64,000 nt of DNA from Prosapia bicincta (GCA_036971475.1 JBAIZL010000006.1:15552959-15616958), one strand, 5' to 3'. Numbered from the stretch's first letter, positions 1 through 13,533 are shown. Made by a program: numbers and translations. The notes: generated by a model not told the origin, from the sequence alone.

Positions 1-308
1 TGAAAAGAAGTTTGAGTTGTGGGTTAAATAGTTTTGTTCGGTGATGATGTGGAGGATGTTTAGGTAATTTAGGTGATTTCGGTAACGTGGGTTTTAGGTA
101 TATAGTTCTGTATTAATTGGGTTTCTAGGATGTTGAGTGTTTCGGGTATGGGTATGTTGGTGTACTTATTTGTTATGTTAAGTGATAGTAGTGTTGAATT
201 GTGTGGTATGTTTATGTCTTTTATTTCATTTATGAGGTTTGTTCTGTTTTTTATGTGTGTTTCTGTGTTTAAGTTTATGGATTGTCTGATTATTTTGTCC
301 TTTGACAC
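1..308 (-). pseudogene. Penelope-like element reverse transcriptase fragment
   Basis: The minus strand is open from 308 down to 69. It contains the segment SLNITNKYTNIPIPETL, which matches the PLE reverse transcriptase motif usually written SLDVxNxYTNIP. The aspartate normally found after SL is asparagine here, so a metal-binding residue appears lost and the copy is probably inactive. The reading frame breaks before the window edge, and the rest of the RT would lie to the left. Its reading direction agrees with the GIY-YIG endonuclease fragment at 1023-1455, but the order is wrong for one simple element, so these are separate or rearranged pieces. Confidence 0.6.
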
Positions 309-921
309 TATCGAAGCGGACTTGATTCATTATGATACAGAGGCCCAAAGTCAAGATAAAGATGACGAGGAAGAGTAATTCAGGTTAGGAATTAATGAGG
401 AAGAAAATGAGAATGAATTTGGACTAGATGATTTGATAATTTTCTTTTTGATACTAGAAAACATGATAGTGATACACTAAGCAATTACGTGGTATTCAAT
501 AACATTTCAAGATGAATACAACCAGTTTACTATTAAAATTAGCAACAAGTATAAAAATTTTAAAATTATATAATTTATTTTTTTAAATATAACTCTTTAT
601 AAATTGATTTGTATGTTCATATTAATACATTAGTTTTAAGGGATTTTAGAAAAAAAATGTAGGGGTGTCCACTGCCCTATGGGTTTACGAGAAAATCATT
701 AGTTCCCGGGAATTTATGAATTTTGGGAATATTACCAGCAGTATTCCCTGAGAATTTCCCCTCAAGTATACATTCCCAGGAATTTTACATCACTATTGAT
801 ACATAATACCAATTAACATAAATGATCGAATAAAAGAGAAAAATATAATACATCAAATTGCATTAGAAAATGGATATAGAAGATATATATGTGTATATGT
901 AAATATATATATATATATATA
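309..921. other. AT-rich spacer, nothing recognised
   Basis: There is a short acidic open stretch up to 378 and a patch near 660-790 of repeated GGGAATTT/TTCCC segments that could be the end of a decayed DNA transposon. I see no coding exon or RNA gene. Confidence 0.4.
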
Positions 922-1141
922 TGAAGTTAATATATTACTATTGTAAGTAATTTTATCCACCATTAAGTGCAATAATTTTACCTTGAGTGATGAGGCACCT
1001 TTCGGTCAATTGACCATTGTCGTCACTGATGTTTTTCTGGTGTAGATGTTCGGTCTGTGATATTGGTGTTTGTTGACGTTACGCGCACTTTCTCTTGATC
1101 TGTGTGTATGATGTTTCTATATAGTATGTCTTCTGTATATG
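922..1141 (-). repeat. PLE family A 3' tail, left arm of a palindrome
   Basis: This segment is the near-perfect reverse complement of 1571-1797. It runs from the A-family terminus (tatattactattgtaagt) through the GAAA hairpin into the end of the endonuclease reading frame. The same tail occurs at 1967-2053, 26927-27127, 28129-28346 and 29553-29660. Inverted terminal copies of this kind are known for Penelope elements, whose pseudo-LTRs may be inverted. Confidence 0.75.
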
Positions 1142-1455
1142 TTGTTTGTAGATTCATTAGATTGTTGTGTATGTTTTTATAAATGTGGTATTTTTCTAGT
1201 GAGTTTAGTTCTATTGGGTTGTTATTTATTTCAAGTATGGTTAGGTTATTTTCGTAATTTGTTATTTCGTGTTTATGGGATATTAGGTGTGCTGCAACAT
1301 TTGATACTTTAGAATTTTTGTTTTTGAATGCTCTATAATGTTCTTCAAATCTTATTTTAAATGTTCTGGTTGTTTTTCCTATGTAAAAAGCGATACAGTT
1401 GTTGCATGTGATTTTGTAAATTCCTGATAGGTTATGTTTTTCTGAATTTGTTTTG
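1023..1455 (-). CDS. GIY-YIG endonuclease domain of PLE family A (fragment)
   Basis: The minus strand is open for about 143 codons without an early methionine and ends at the stop at 1023-1025. It shows GIYKITCNNC followed by FYIGKTTRTFKIRFEEH: the paired GIY and YIG motifs, a CxxC knuckle between them and the conserved arginine helix. A histidine-rich stretch (AAHLISHKHE) and the motif LEKYHIY follow. This is the C-terminal endonuclease that cuts target DNA for PLE retrotransposition. It is very similar to the copy at 27838-28110. There is no RT directly upstream, so it is a 5'-truncated copy rather than a working gene. The last ~40 codons lie inside the inverted-repeat arm. Confidence 0.75.
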
Positions 1456-1570
1456 TGGTTTGTGTTATTAAGATATTTTATTATTTTGTTGTTTGGTTTG
1501 TATGTTGGAGTGTAGTATTCTTTGTTGTATATATTTGTTATTTTTCTATTTTATTATTGGTGTATTTATA

Positions 1571-1797
1571 TTTTATATACAGAAGACATACTATATAGAA
1601 ACATCATACACACAGATCAAGAGAAAGTGCGCGTAACGTCAACAAACACCAATATCACAGACCGAACATCTACAACAGAAAAACATCAGTGACCGACAAT
1701 GGTCAATTGACCGAAAGGTGCCTCATCACTCAAGGTAAAATTATTGCACTTAATGGTGGATAAAATTACTTACAATAGTAATATATTAACTTCATAA
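1571..1797 (+). repeat. PLE family A 3' tail, right arm of a palindrome
   Basis: Inverted copy of 922-1141. It starts in the last coding part of the endonuclease (YTEDILYRNIIH), contains the GGTCAATTGACC stem followed by GAAA near 1699-1718, and ends at the same terminus aatatattaacttcat. A further tail segment (gtcagtgcaacggaaaaac) abuts it. Confidence 0.75.
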
Positions 1798-1831
1798 AGT
1801 CAGTGCAACGGAAAAACAATGGATAACGTTA

Positions 1832-1923
<92 letters not shown>

Positions 1924-2048
1924 TATTTTACGTTGTACATTATTTTTCCGTTGCACTGACTTTATGGTCAAGTGACCGAAAGGTGCCTCATCACAAAATT
2001 ATTACACTTAGTGGTGGATAAAAGTATTTACAATAGTAATATATCAAC

Positions 2049-2102
<54 letters not shown>
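1798..2102. repeat. (AT)n arrays between converging repeat tails
   Basis: The tail piece agtcagtgcaacggaaaaac at 1799-1818 points into an (AT)n array at about 1834-1920. An inverted copy of the same piece follows at about 1930-1966. A family A tail (1967-2053) then runs into a second (AT)n array (2054-2101). Confidence 0.8.
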
Positions 2103-2107
<5 letters not shown>

Positions 2108-2240
2108 TATAATTTAAAAACTTATTAATTCATTTGACAGAAAACGAAATTACTGATATTTCTGAGCACCCGAGTTTCACAACCCATCATTGCGTTGACC
2201 AAGTAAAAATGCCAATATATAATACTTATTACTCTTTGAT

Positions 2241-2560
2241 ATTACTTGCGACCAGACCTTTTGTTAACTATAGGTTGTTACATTGTTAACTTAGACTTGG
2301 AGGAAACGTTTTTGTCTTTTACAACTTCTACATCCTCATATTTTTGCTGCTAGGAATGCTGCAGTTGTGCTCTTTTGGTACCAATTTTTGGAAGTTAGAA
2401 GTGATGTGATCAAAGGTTATGTGTGATTTGTGTTGTATTTGTTCATTTAGGATGTCATTTTTATGTCTTGCTATGTCTGTATATTTCATATTGTTCTAGT
2501 GTGTTTAATTTATGGCTTTTGTTGCATGTGTGGAAGATGCTCAGGTTTTTTTCACACATA
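2241..2560 (-). pseudogene. PLE family C 3' end fragment
   Basis: This matches the minus-strand C-family copy at 43757-44070, including the terminal gcgaccagac motif, the hairpin region near 2310-2330 and the C-terminal endonuclease codons (LNTLEQ-like). It is diverged and frame-broken and carries only the end of the element. Confidence 0.65.
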
Positions 2561-3481
2561 TAACTTAATCTGATTAGGTTTGGTAGAAAAAATGCAAAAC
2601 TTTTCTAATGTGTATTACAGCAAATGACTACATAAACCACAAATAGACTTAAACTGCTTTTCTAGTATAATAGTATACTGTAAATTAGGACAGCACATTT
2701 TTACTACAATTATTACTATACTTTTTTATCAAACAATTTTTAGTAAGTTATTGGTAACCACCGACCATTATAATTTTTCAATTAAATATTGCACTGTATT
2801 CATAATTAAAAATATGTAATATCCAGTATAATTTGTTTGCTTAAATCGATTACATGGTTCAAGGCTATAATACCAAATTTCATTAAATAAAGTTCATGAG
2901 ATCAAGTTTCAAATCAGCTGGTAAAAATCAATACTGAAACTTACTAACAATGCTCTTATAAAAAAGTATACACACTTTGTTTTAAGGACTGAGTATTAAA
3001 AAAACAGTATGTTTTAAAGTAGAGCTTCGAATTACATTACTTAACTGACTGGTGTTTAAGGTTTATATATATGTATGTATGTACGAGTATGCATGCATGC
3101 ATGTATGTATGTATGTATATACATATACATAAAACATACCTAGATTAAACTATAAGGAATGAAGAATTTATTGAAAACATTGACCACAAGGTTTTGGTAT
3201 AGATGAACAAAATAATATAAACTGTTTATGTGACCATGCAACTGTAAACCTTCAACAAATCTAAGATTAAACTGCAAAATAACAAGAAATCATATTTGTT
3301 GCTATAATTATTCATTAAATATTTTTTTCCAAATCATAACACAAATCCATCCAATGAAAGTTTTGAAACATCTTGAAAATGCGGGTTTTATACTATTTTG
3401 TCACTAGACATATTATATTAAATGCATATTTAATGAATTACAGCTGTAAACACCAGATTTAAAAACTTATTAAATACTCAC
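2561..3481. other. AT-rich non-coding stretch with an ATGT microsatellite
   Basis: The only structure I see is an imperfect (ATGT/ATGC)n run at about 3063-3130. The rest would be intron or downstream sequence of the minus-strand gene that starts at 3565. Confidence 0.45.
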
Positions 3482-3565
3482 ATGATCACTCTCAACTTCA
3501 GAGAGTATTTTTTCAGCTTCCTGTTCGTCTGCTGAAATACTTTTCCGTTTTCTTAAATCGGACAT
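3482..3565 (-). CDS. Probable first coding exon of an unidentified minus-strand gene
   Basis: On the minus strand an ATG at 3565-3563 opens 28 codons reading MSDLRKRKSISADEQ then EAEKILSEVESDH. The exon ends in frame at a consensus donor, CAT|GTGAGT, with the GT at 3481-3480. The peptide is highly charged, with basic residues first and an acidic, probably helical segment after. I do not recognise the family. The gene would continue to lower coordinates. Its start lies about 500 bp from a candidate first exon of the MARCH gene on the other strand, which suggests a divergent gene pair. An unspliced ORF this short would mean little. The start codon, codon sense and exact donor together make an exon likely. 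Confidence 0.5.
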
Positions 3566-4339
3566 AATACCAATTCAAATGCCGAATTATATTTAAAAAA
3601 CCTACAATATTAGAATGCAAATTTACTTGCTGAGTGTATAAACTACTCTTGTTTGTTTACATGCCTATGCATTTCTAACCGGGACCTAACTATACGCACT
3701 TCCACTACTAATACGGTTTTCAACCAGCCAAAGCATCTGAGCTAGACTGAAATTTCTTGCAGAACCAATAATAATAACAAATAGCATAGAATCAATAGTA
3801 GTTATTGCCAACTGCATGGTAGAATATGTTTCTACTGGTATGAATAGAAGATTTTTTCCCATGTGACTTTACGAATATATTAAATTTGTGTCATATAAAT
3901 AACAGTTATGAATTATGGAAAAAATCTGTTAACACATATTTTAGTATTTTCGAATTCTGTAGTTAGAAACTTTTATCCCCATACCGTTTGGAATGTTTTA
4001 CAGCCTGTGTTATTGGCCTATTTTTCCTGTCAGAATCAGCTGTTTTATAGACCGATATTTTTTACCAGCTGATAACGTCACGCCCACAGATGTGTATGTG
4101 GTTGATCCCAGTAACTGTGAATAGGGAACATTGTGAAAACGAAGTGTTGTTCTGTAAAACAATGGATGAATTATAAAAGTACATGCTGAGTTTGTTTACG
4201 TGTAGCATGCTATGACGTTAGTTGTTAATGTTGTTTTTGGTTACTGACCCGCTCTGAAATCCTTAGTTATAACAATGTTTTAGGGTATTAGGGTAACAAC
4301 TGCAAACTATTCTTCTCTGCCTTTGTTTTGGCAAACAAG
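3566..4339 (+). promoter_or_regulatory. Putative bidirectional promoter and non-coding first exon of the MARCH gene
   Basis: At 4074-4088 there is a CRE-like ACGTCA joined to a GC/KLF-type box CACGCCCAC, unusual in this AT-rich setting. A strong splice donor, AACAAG|GTAAGG, ends a plausible 5' UTR exon at 4339. Matching acceptors (tttcag at about 6731 or ttttag at about 6748) lie just before the MARCH start codon at 6785. The divergent exon at 3482-3565 is on the other side. The transcription start itself is not visible from sequence. Confidence 0.35.
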
Positions 4340-6228
4340 GTAAGGATCAGTGATTTTAATCACACGGAATTGTAATCAAGATAGACGTTTAGACTCAATT
4401 ATTTTGGAACATTAGCATAGCAATATCTAAGTTCTTTACTTTTTTCCTTGAAAATTGAAAGAAATCATGAACAATTATCCTTATCTTATCAGTCCCTATT
4501 AAACCTATTTTAACAACAGGTTTTATACCTCATTAAATACTATAACCCACTTTTGTTCACCTAAATATAATTTAATTGTTATTTGGTTGTTTCTTATGAA
4601 CTTTAATAATTGTACCTAATTGTAAAACATTACTATTATTTGCCAACAACTTAATCAAGGTAAATGAATTTTTAATATAAGACAATATATAATAATATCA
4701 AACAAATATATTATTAAACATATGATAGGAGGTGTATAGCACCTTTAAAAGTACATTTTACTGCATAAGAGGTCAACCCTTCTACTTATGTAGGAAAAAT
4801 GCTGTTATAGTTTAAGAAATGGATGGCTCCTTATATGTATAACTGGTTCATATAAGAAATTATTTATATTTAAAAAAAAACATTATTTAGTATGGATAAA
4901 TCAAGATGGAAACATTGGTAATATAACAAAAAAGTGTATTTGATAATAAAAGGAACTAAAAAGTATCAAGTTGAAATGTAGTAGATTTCAACTTGGTTGA
5001 GAAAATTATTCTAGTAAAACTTGACAAAGACTGGGCTAACAGAATTTTTTTTCTTTTTTGCATATAATTTTCAAAAATACATTTCAAATGGGTAATTTTA
5101 ATGTTGACACCCATAAATAATAGTTGCTTGTGTAATCTTGAATTCACTGATTAAACTATAAGTAATTATTGTATAACTTTAATGAAACCATTGTTTTGAA
5201 ACGCTTTAGCAAGTAAGTTCAAAAGTATTTACACAATGAATAATAGTTATAGCATAAATAATAGTTAAAACTTATGTGAGTTACTGTTAAAAAAAATTTA
5301 ACCTCACTGTTAAACATATAATCCTTATTCAAGTACATGTTCAGGAAAAACCTCAGAGTATTATACATACTACATTATTACGTAACTATGTTAACATTAG
5401 GAAAAATGATCTTTATAGGATAGGTTTTGTTTCAGAAATGAATATTCTTATGTAGCAAAAGTAATTCTATGTAAAGGGTCTACATTAAACTAGTGATGTT
5501 CTTCCGACTTAGATTATTATTTTTTTTTAATTCTAAAATATTTGCTCAAGAAAACGAAATACAAAAACCACAGTGTGTTGTTCAGAATGCACCAGATTTA
5601 TTTGTAAAAACCATTCTAAAAAAATAATCAAGTGTGATGACTGTTCAAATCAAGAAAGTAAAACTGAAGAAATGTAAAAGTTTTTATCCTTTTTTTAACA
5701 AAATAAAATAAGTTATTGTAAGTAGTTGTTCTTTTTGTATATTAAAACAGGTTTCTTTTAAAAAAGTTGTAAAATTTAATCACTTACTACTAAATACGCA
5801 TTTGAAATACGCGAAAAATGATGGGCGGCACTCCATGCTCCACGCGACCAGTAATGTAAAAGTTTAAGACGCGACTGACGGAAGGTTAAATGAACATTTC
5901 AGGAGTTGGCACTTTAATCAACTTACGATTTGATAGAGGAATACAACTCCTTACAGAGCCAAGTTTGGATAATGTACCATGAAAGACCATTTTGAGAGTC
6001 CGTCAACCATCAAATAGATATCTCGTGTAATACAAAATGAACTTTTACACTGTATGAAAACATGTACAGATCATTATTATGTAAAGTGGCATGTAACATC
6101 TAAAAAGAAATTGTTTGAATAGCACATTTTGTATAAACATTTAACGTCAATTTTCCTATATATAAGTAAATAATTAAAACTTGCAGTTTTGGGGTTCTAC
6201 ATCTTGAAGTTGTTATAAATTAAACTTG
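4340..6228. other. Probable 5' UTR intron of the MARCH gene, AT-rich
   Basis: Apart from the zinc-finger remnant at 5567-5677 I see no gene here. The stretch lies between the candidate donor at 4340 and the acceptors near 6731-6748. Confidence 0.35.
5567..5677 (+). pseudogene. piggyBac-type C-terminal zinc finger remnant
   Basis: The + strand reads a cysteine-rich tail, CCSECTRFICKNH then KCDDC, ending at a TAA at 5675-5677. The spacing C-x2-C-x4-C-x2-H-x6-C-x2-C resembles the cysteine-rich domain that ends many piggyBac transposases. No matching catalytic domain precedes it in an intact frame, so it is an isolated relic. Another cysteine-rich domain is possible. Confidence 0.4.
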
Positions 6229-6420
6229 CCGAAGATACCACTACTTGCTGATATTTTTCAGAAGACGTGTTTCACACTAGATCAGTGGATTGTTCAATGC
6301 TGTGTGTCATGGACAAAATGCTGTGCCTTACAGCAATGAACTATGCACTGACCTAGTGTGAAACGCGTCTGCTGAAAAATATCAGTAAGTAGCTTTTTTT
6401 TGCCAAGGTATACCAAAAGT
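6229..6420. repeat. Foldback repeat family H, copy 1
   Basis: Two arms face each other: actacttgctgatattttt... and its inverted partner ...aaaaatatcagtaagtag. Inside are ctagatcagtg and cactgacctag. Related copies lie at 34230-34520 and 42305-42455, all flanked by the words ttttgcca and gataccaaaa. This looks like a non-autonomous foldback or MITE family. Confidence 0.65.
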
Positions 6421-6784
6421 GTAAAATGAATAAACTTAAATAAAGTAACATTAGCTGTATTATGAGTTTAAGGCAATTTAAATTTATGTATTGTATAATT
6501 GGATTAGTTATATTTAATGAGGGTATACAATTAATGGATTACAATTAATGATATATGAAAATATTTAAATAAATATTCATAATTATCCTTGGATAATTTA
6601 TTTTAAATGTCCATACAGAATAAATTTTATTGTATCAGCTATTAAAATAACTATTTCTGTAACTGAAATAACTATTTTTTATTGTATATAGTAACATCTT
6701 TATAAAATTTTGCTTATTAAAATTGGTTTCAGGAAAAATGTGATTTTAGGTTTAAAGAAAAGATAACCAAAACTTATTTTAACA

Positions 6785-6868
6785 ATGCCTGTGCAACAAA
6801 TAAATGTTTCTCCAATAGAATGGCAATCGGACAACTTAGATGGTTCCACTTCATATAAACAATTTCAG
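6785..6868 (+). CDS. MARCHF8: MARCH gene coding exon 1
   Basis: ATG at 6785 opens 28 codons ([16 protein letters not shown]...) ending TTT CAG followed by the donor GTAAGT, phase 0. The context aacaATG is good for initiation. The N-terminus is variable in this family, so support comes from the in-frame junction to exon 2. The exon may begin at 6732 or 6749 as 5' UTR. Confidence 0.75.
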
Positions 6869-9800
6869 GTAAGTTTATGGTTTCATCTCTCATGATTAGG
6901 GAAAGTCTACCTCTTCTAGCCTTTTGCTACCATCATTCCCCCTAGTTTTGAAATCTACAAATTTGTATTTATTTATAAGAACCACATAAATTAGCTAATA
7001 TAGCTTTTTACCTTATTTTTTCATAAAAACATCTTCCTTCTTTTTCTTTATAATTTCATTTCAAAAACCTTTTTTAAGTCTATATTTTATATGAATCCAT
7101 TTTAAAAGGGCATAAATACATATCTTTAATGTTTCTAAACAGTGAATTCAATTTTAATTTAAAAAACCTTTCTTTTACTTGGAAACGAAATTTTGATACA
7201 TCTGTTAGACGTTATAGGGTAAACAGGCAACGATTTTATACTTTAATTATATTACTGTATAACCGTTTTCCATTATTACAAAGTATCTGGTAGTGTAGAT
7301 TTGGTTAGGAAATAACATAATTAAATTTATTAACATTAGCTGATCACATACACCTTAACAAATATGATGTTGCAAGACCGAGGAAAATAGAGTCACTCGT
7401 TAAATTCGGAAGTGGGTAATTTTACACAGGAAACTTAAATTATTTATAACAAATTATATCATGACTAGGTATTCTGTAGTTTATATTTTAATATAGCTAT
7501 AGCCTATACATTCAGATGGCTTCGGGACTTTAATCATCCCTAATCATTAAATATGCCTGATAACTGGAGTGTTCTCTGTTTGTAATAATACATCCACATA
7601 TTAACGGTCTTAATTTTAAGTTCATGATGTATGACTTGCCTGTCGGATCATGAAATATTTGTTTATTTTTTCTTTATAAATTTTCAAAAACATTTGTCTG
7701 TGTTTGCAAAATTTTCAGTTGAACATTGAAACATATTCATTTTCTAAACTATTAAAACAACCAAGTTGTATGACTTTTTTCCCAAGGGGTTGTCGAGTAA
7801 ATGTATGTATTACTGAATAAAACACAAAATTTGTTTACAACAAAATTTATTAATTATGTAAGGAAACTATAAATTTCAATAATGATTTTAAACGTGGCAC
7901 TGAAAATGCAACAAACTGGGAAACTTTTGAGTAATTCAATAATTATAACATGATACAGTTATGTGTTACTAAACTCCAAAAATAAATGTTTTTCTATTGT
8001 TATTACTTTCTTCAATAGCCGCCCAAAATATAATGGATGGGTCAGGTATAAAATAAAAGTGACTAAATCCCATCGGCATTATAAATATCCTCAAAAGTTT
8101 TGTCACAGTGGGGCATTTGCTTGTTCTTCTATCGATGGAATAGTATCCCATAATACGCAAAAAAATATTTGAAGTTAATGCAAAACTTTCAAATAAATGA
8201 TAGTTTTAATTTTTGGGCATCATTATATTCTAAAGAAAATTAAAACGCAGTACAAAACCAACACAACTGGTACAAAGCTATATGACAGAAGCTCTAAATA
8301 TTGAGTGAAATAAGATGAAATGGTGGGCAGGGGACTGGAGACCTAAACACTGCCAATTACTAACTTATAACTTTTTGCCCTGCTTGTAGAAATGCCAGAT
8401 TGTAAGATGCTAAAGTAACATAGATTTATTTTATGAATGAACAATAAGGAAAAAGGAGACGACACTTTTACTTCAGTAAATAGTTGGCTTACATTATTAG
8501 CTTTATAAATTGAACCTAATTAATTATAATGTTAAAACTCGATTTGTTAAAGTCGAACCTGTTATAACTAGGTATTTTGCAGTTATTTTTTATATAGCTA
8601 TGTTGTAAAGAAATAGATTTTCATTTTGCAAAACTGTTATAAGTTGTATTTGTAAACTTATAATGTGTTTTAATTAACCTACATAAATATATAAGAGGTG
8701 GAATAATATAATATATTTTTCAATTTCCAAACACTGTATAATTGCTTTTGTGAGTATTGAGCAACATTTGAAATGTTTGTATATTTTGTATTATTTTATC
8801 TTATATAGTTTTTTCTGTTTGTGTTATTTTTTGGTTTGTGGATATTTTTTAATATAATCATTACTACAAAATTTCTCCTAATATTATAATGATAAAATTT
8901 ATTTGTTTGGGGAAGAGGTGAAACTCTGATCAGGGAAATAGGGTTGTTGTGGCAGAAATTCATGTGTTAGTTTATATTTAGCTTTCTTCAATGGTGGTGA
9001 ATCAAAATTTTTCCACTGCTTTGATTCCTATTTTGCCTTTGGAGACTGTACTGCATGTAGTAATAGACCCAAGTTTCAACTGTGGATAGAAACAGGTACT
9101 CAAAATCCTGGTTGGTTACTCTGAAAACTGGTCAAACATTGTTTAGAGATTTCTAATATTTTATATTCATGATCCACCTAGTTGTGGCAGCCATCTAGAA
9201 AATTATTTTCTCATCCCAAATTTCACTGTTGAAATATCACTTGAGAGCTGAGAGGCTAAGAAGTCTTATGACTCTTCTTTTGTTTATCTCACAAACTTTC
9301 ACAATAACGTAGTATGCCGTTTTAACATACCCCCCCCCCCATACACACAGATACACATGCACACACAAACTGAGATGGTAAAATCTGTCTCAAAATATTA
9401 AATTTTGCATAATATACAAAATCTTTAAAATAGTATTTGAATTTTTTTAAATAAAACAGCTGGAAGTTGTGTTGCCATGAGAGCAAGGCCAGATGTTTTC
9501 AAGACAGCTTATCAGCTTCAGTAAACAAGTTCTGGCAAGATGGGCTTAATTTGAAAAGAAATCGTTTTTAGTGCAAGGGTGTAATTTTATTCTTATGCAA
9601 AATTAAAATAAAATTAATTTTTATTATTTAAAGATAATTATATAAAAAAAACAAAATTATACAATGTAAAAACCACCAGAGGCTAGGTACGCAGAAAATA
9701 TAGAACAAATAGTTGCAGAACATTGTAAACAATAAAATAATAATATATATTAACACATTTTTAAAAATACAATTGAGATTAATAAATGGTTACTAGATTG

Positions 9801-12055
9801 CACCAAAATTATAAAAGTATCAAGTGCGGGACTTCTACAGTGACGGTGAAGTGTAACTAAGCGGCAAAAAGTCGGATAATTTTATCCGTTCAAATTTCTA
9901 ATCAAATCTAAAAATGTAAAACGAACCATGCTGCTAAAAAATATTAAATTCTAAAAACAAAAATGACACTGACACAGCAAAAGTGTAAAAATCAACACAA
10001 ATCTTGGCAAGAAGTGTACAAAGGTCAAAAAGTATACTAGTTCAAGCGAAGAAGTAGAACTTTCGATAACCAATTAAAAATTCGCTAACTTTCAACAAGC
10101 CAAAGTATTGGGGATGTCTGATTTCGGGTGGATGAAAAGCAACTCTAGTGGCAGAAGGTTTTATAGAGAGATCCAGAACGGAAACTCTAAGATGCTGGTC
10201 CGTGGCTAAAACCCAAATCTACCCAAAGGTGGAAGTGGAGAATGTCTGTCTAACAAGCGTTTGTGATTAAAACTTGAAATTTTTAAGTTGTAATAACTAA
10301 GAAACAGTTTTAAAGGTGGCCTTAAAACCAATTATTGAGTGCAACGAGATTCCGTCCTCAAGGAACACCAGAGCAGTTTCGATCCATGACCATGGAAGAC
10401 GAGGAGTTTACCAATGACAGTTTTTCGGCAAAGTCAGAATTTTAATAGCTATAACCATTTATTAAATTTTGCATAATTATTAAATTAAGATTTGTTTAAG
10501 TAAAATTTTTATAACTTATTGATTATTAGTAATTAAAAAAATTTATAAGCTCACGACTTCCTTTTAAAACCATAAAACAGAAATGTAGGTGTTGGTAATA
10601 AGATAAGAGGAATTCTCATATAGAATGCCAGTTTTAATTTTCAAGATTATTATTAAAGTTATCACAAGCCAGTTAAAACATGAAATGTTTCAAGTAATTT
10701 GTAATTTTATTAAGCAATAAGTAATTATCAAGCAGTTACTTGCGTTCATGTAATATATACTGTATTGATATCAAATATATGAAGAAACCAGGTTCCAATT
10801 ACTGTAAAAGTGAAATTAAATAAATTTGGTTTTTTGTGAAACTAAGATTGCAAAGAGTAATCCTTGAGATTTATGTTTGGGCACATAAATATAAATTAAA
10901 ATAAATTCACTAGGAAGTAATGTGGCCTAATACTTCTAGAAATATATTATTATTTATAAAATTATAAATTATAATTTATTATTTATTATTATAAAATTAA
11001 TGTGTATAAATTATTATCATATTATATTTAGGTATGTGTGTCATTTTAAGTGTGTAATTTTAGGTATAAAAAACCAAAATCTTGTCAAGTAACGACAATT
11101 GCTAAAGAACTTTAAATAATGGTGACAATAAATATAAATGATGAACTTTCGTCCTGCATTCTAAAAACATAAAGTTTTGTTCAAATTAAATAACTTATTA
11201 TGAAACATATTAAACGTTTAGTAAAATTAAAATAAATTTTATAACATATTACAAAGAGGAGGTTTTACTTTTATATTTTAATATCAATTTAATTAAATCA
11301 AAATAGAAAAATCAATATTTAAAGTTATTATAATAATCCTGTGGTAATCAACTAAATACAATTTCTGAAATTTTTCCAACCATCAACAAGAGCAGAAGTC
11401 AAAAATTTCAAATCAAGCTAGAATAAAGATTTTTTAAAGTTGTATTCCTGCAATAGCAAATTAATTTTACAAGTAAACAAAAGTTTCTAAATATATTATC
11501 ACATAATTATGATTAAACAATTTGTTTGGTTTTTAAATAAAGTCCAGGGATTTATCCACTGGTAGATCATGCTTGACGCACCAGAGGTATCAGGATCTGG
11601 TAAGTTAGGTGGGATCATATTTAGACTGTGGTTGAATTAAAGCATTTCAGCCGTATAGTAACCATCATCACCAATTACCACTAACATATAAAATGCAAAA
11701 ATGTGGTTGTGTTTCATAGAGAGGCGGAATTTTCCCCTGACAGACTTATATAAACTATAATCACTCATATGTTCATGGAAACAATATATATATCTTTAAT
11801 CTGTGCATCTGTGACATCTGATTTCTACTCTACACAATCTGTGATTACAATTATTTTATTTCATTCTCTCATATTTCTTTTTGTGTTTTCTCTTCGATTG
11901 ACAAAGACCACTGTGTGGTTGAAATATATCATTGTTTAAGTGCTTTTATGTGTTTCTATTTCAAGACTACAGAGTGGACTCTTACCAAGGTAAGTCTGTC
12001 AGTCTCCTAGTCCAAAAAATCTAAATAATCTTTACCAACCAAAACTAACCTATAA

Positions 12056-12136
<81 letters not shown>

Positions 12137-12398
12137 TTTTTTGGACTAGGAGACTGACAGACTTACCTTGGTAAGAGTCCACACTGTAGTCTTGAAATAG
12201 AAACACATAAAAGCACTTAAACAATGATATATTTCAACCATACAGTGGTCTTTGTCAATCAAAGAGAAAACACCTCATAAAAGAGAAGTGCTTTTATGTG
12301 TTTCTATTTCAAGACTACAGAGTGGACTCTTACCAAGGTAAGTCTGTCAGTCTCCTAGTCCAAAAAATCTAAATAATCTTTACCAACCAAAACTAACC

Positions 12399-12462
<64 letters not shown>

Positions 12463-12881
12463 TTTTTTGGACTAGGAGACTGACAGACTTACCTTGGTAA
12501 GAGTCCACTCTGTAGTCTTGAAATAGAAACATATAAAAGCACTTAAACAATGATATATTTCAACCACACAGTGGTCTTTGTCAATCAAAGAGAAAACACA
12601 AAAAGAAATATGAGAGAATGAAATATTGAAATCTGTGACATCTGATTTCTACTCTACACAATCTGTGATTACAATTTATAATTATTTTATTTCATTCTCT
12701 CATATTTCTTTTTGTGTTTTCTCTTTGATTGACAAAGACCACTGTGTGGTTGAAATATATCATTGTTTAAGTGCTTTTATGTGTTTCTATTTCAAGACTA
12801 CAGAGTGGACTCTTACCAAGGTAAGTCTGTCAGTCTCCTAGTCCAAAAAATATAAATAATCTTTACCAACCAAAACTAACC

Positions 12882-12925
<44 letters not shown>

Positions 12926-13463
12926 TTTTTTGGACTAGGAGACTGACAGACGTACCTTGGTAAGAGTCCACTCTGTAGTCTTGAAATAGAAACACATAAA
13001 AGCACTTAAACAATGATATATTTCAACCACACAGTGGTCTTTGTCAATCAAAGAGAAAACACCTCATAAAAGGGAAGTGCTTTTATGTGTTTCTATTTCA
13101 AAACTACAGAGTGAACTCTTACCAAGGTAAGTCTGTCAGTCTCCTATTCCAAAAAATCTAAATAATCTTTACCAACCAAAACTAACCTAAATATATATAG
13201 ATTTTTTGGACTAGGAGACTGACAGACTTACCTTGGTAAGAGTCCACTCTGTAGTCTTGAAATAGAAACACATAAAAGCACTTAAACAATGATATATTTC
13301 AACCACACAGTGGTCTTTGTCAATCAAAGAGAAAACACCTCATAAAAGAGAGGTGCTTTTATGTGTTTCTATTTCAAGACTACAGAGTGGACTCTTACCA
13401 AGGTAAGTCTGTCAGTCTCCTAGTTCAAAAAATCTAAATAATCTTTACCAACCAAAACTAACC

Positions 13464-13533
<70 letters not shown>

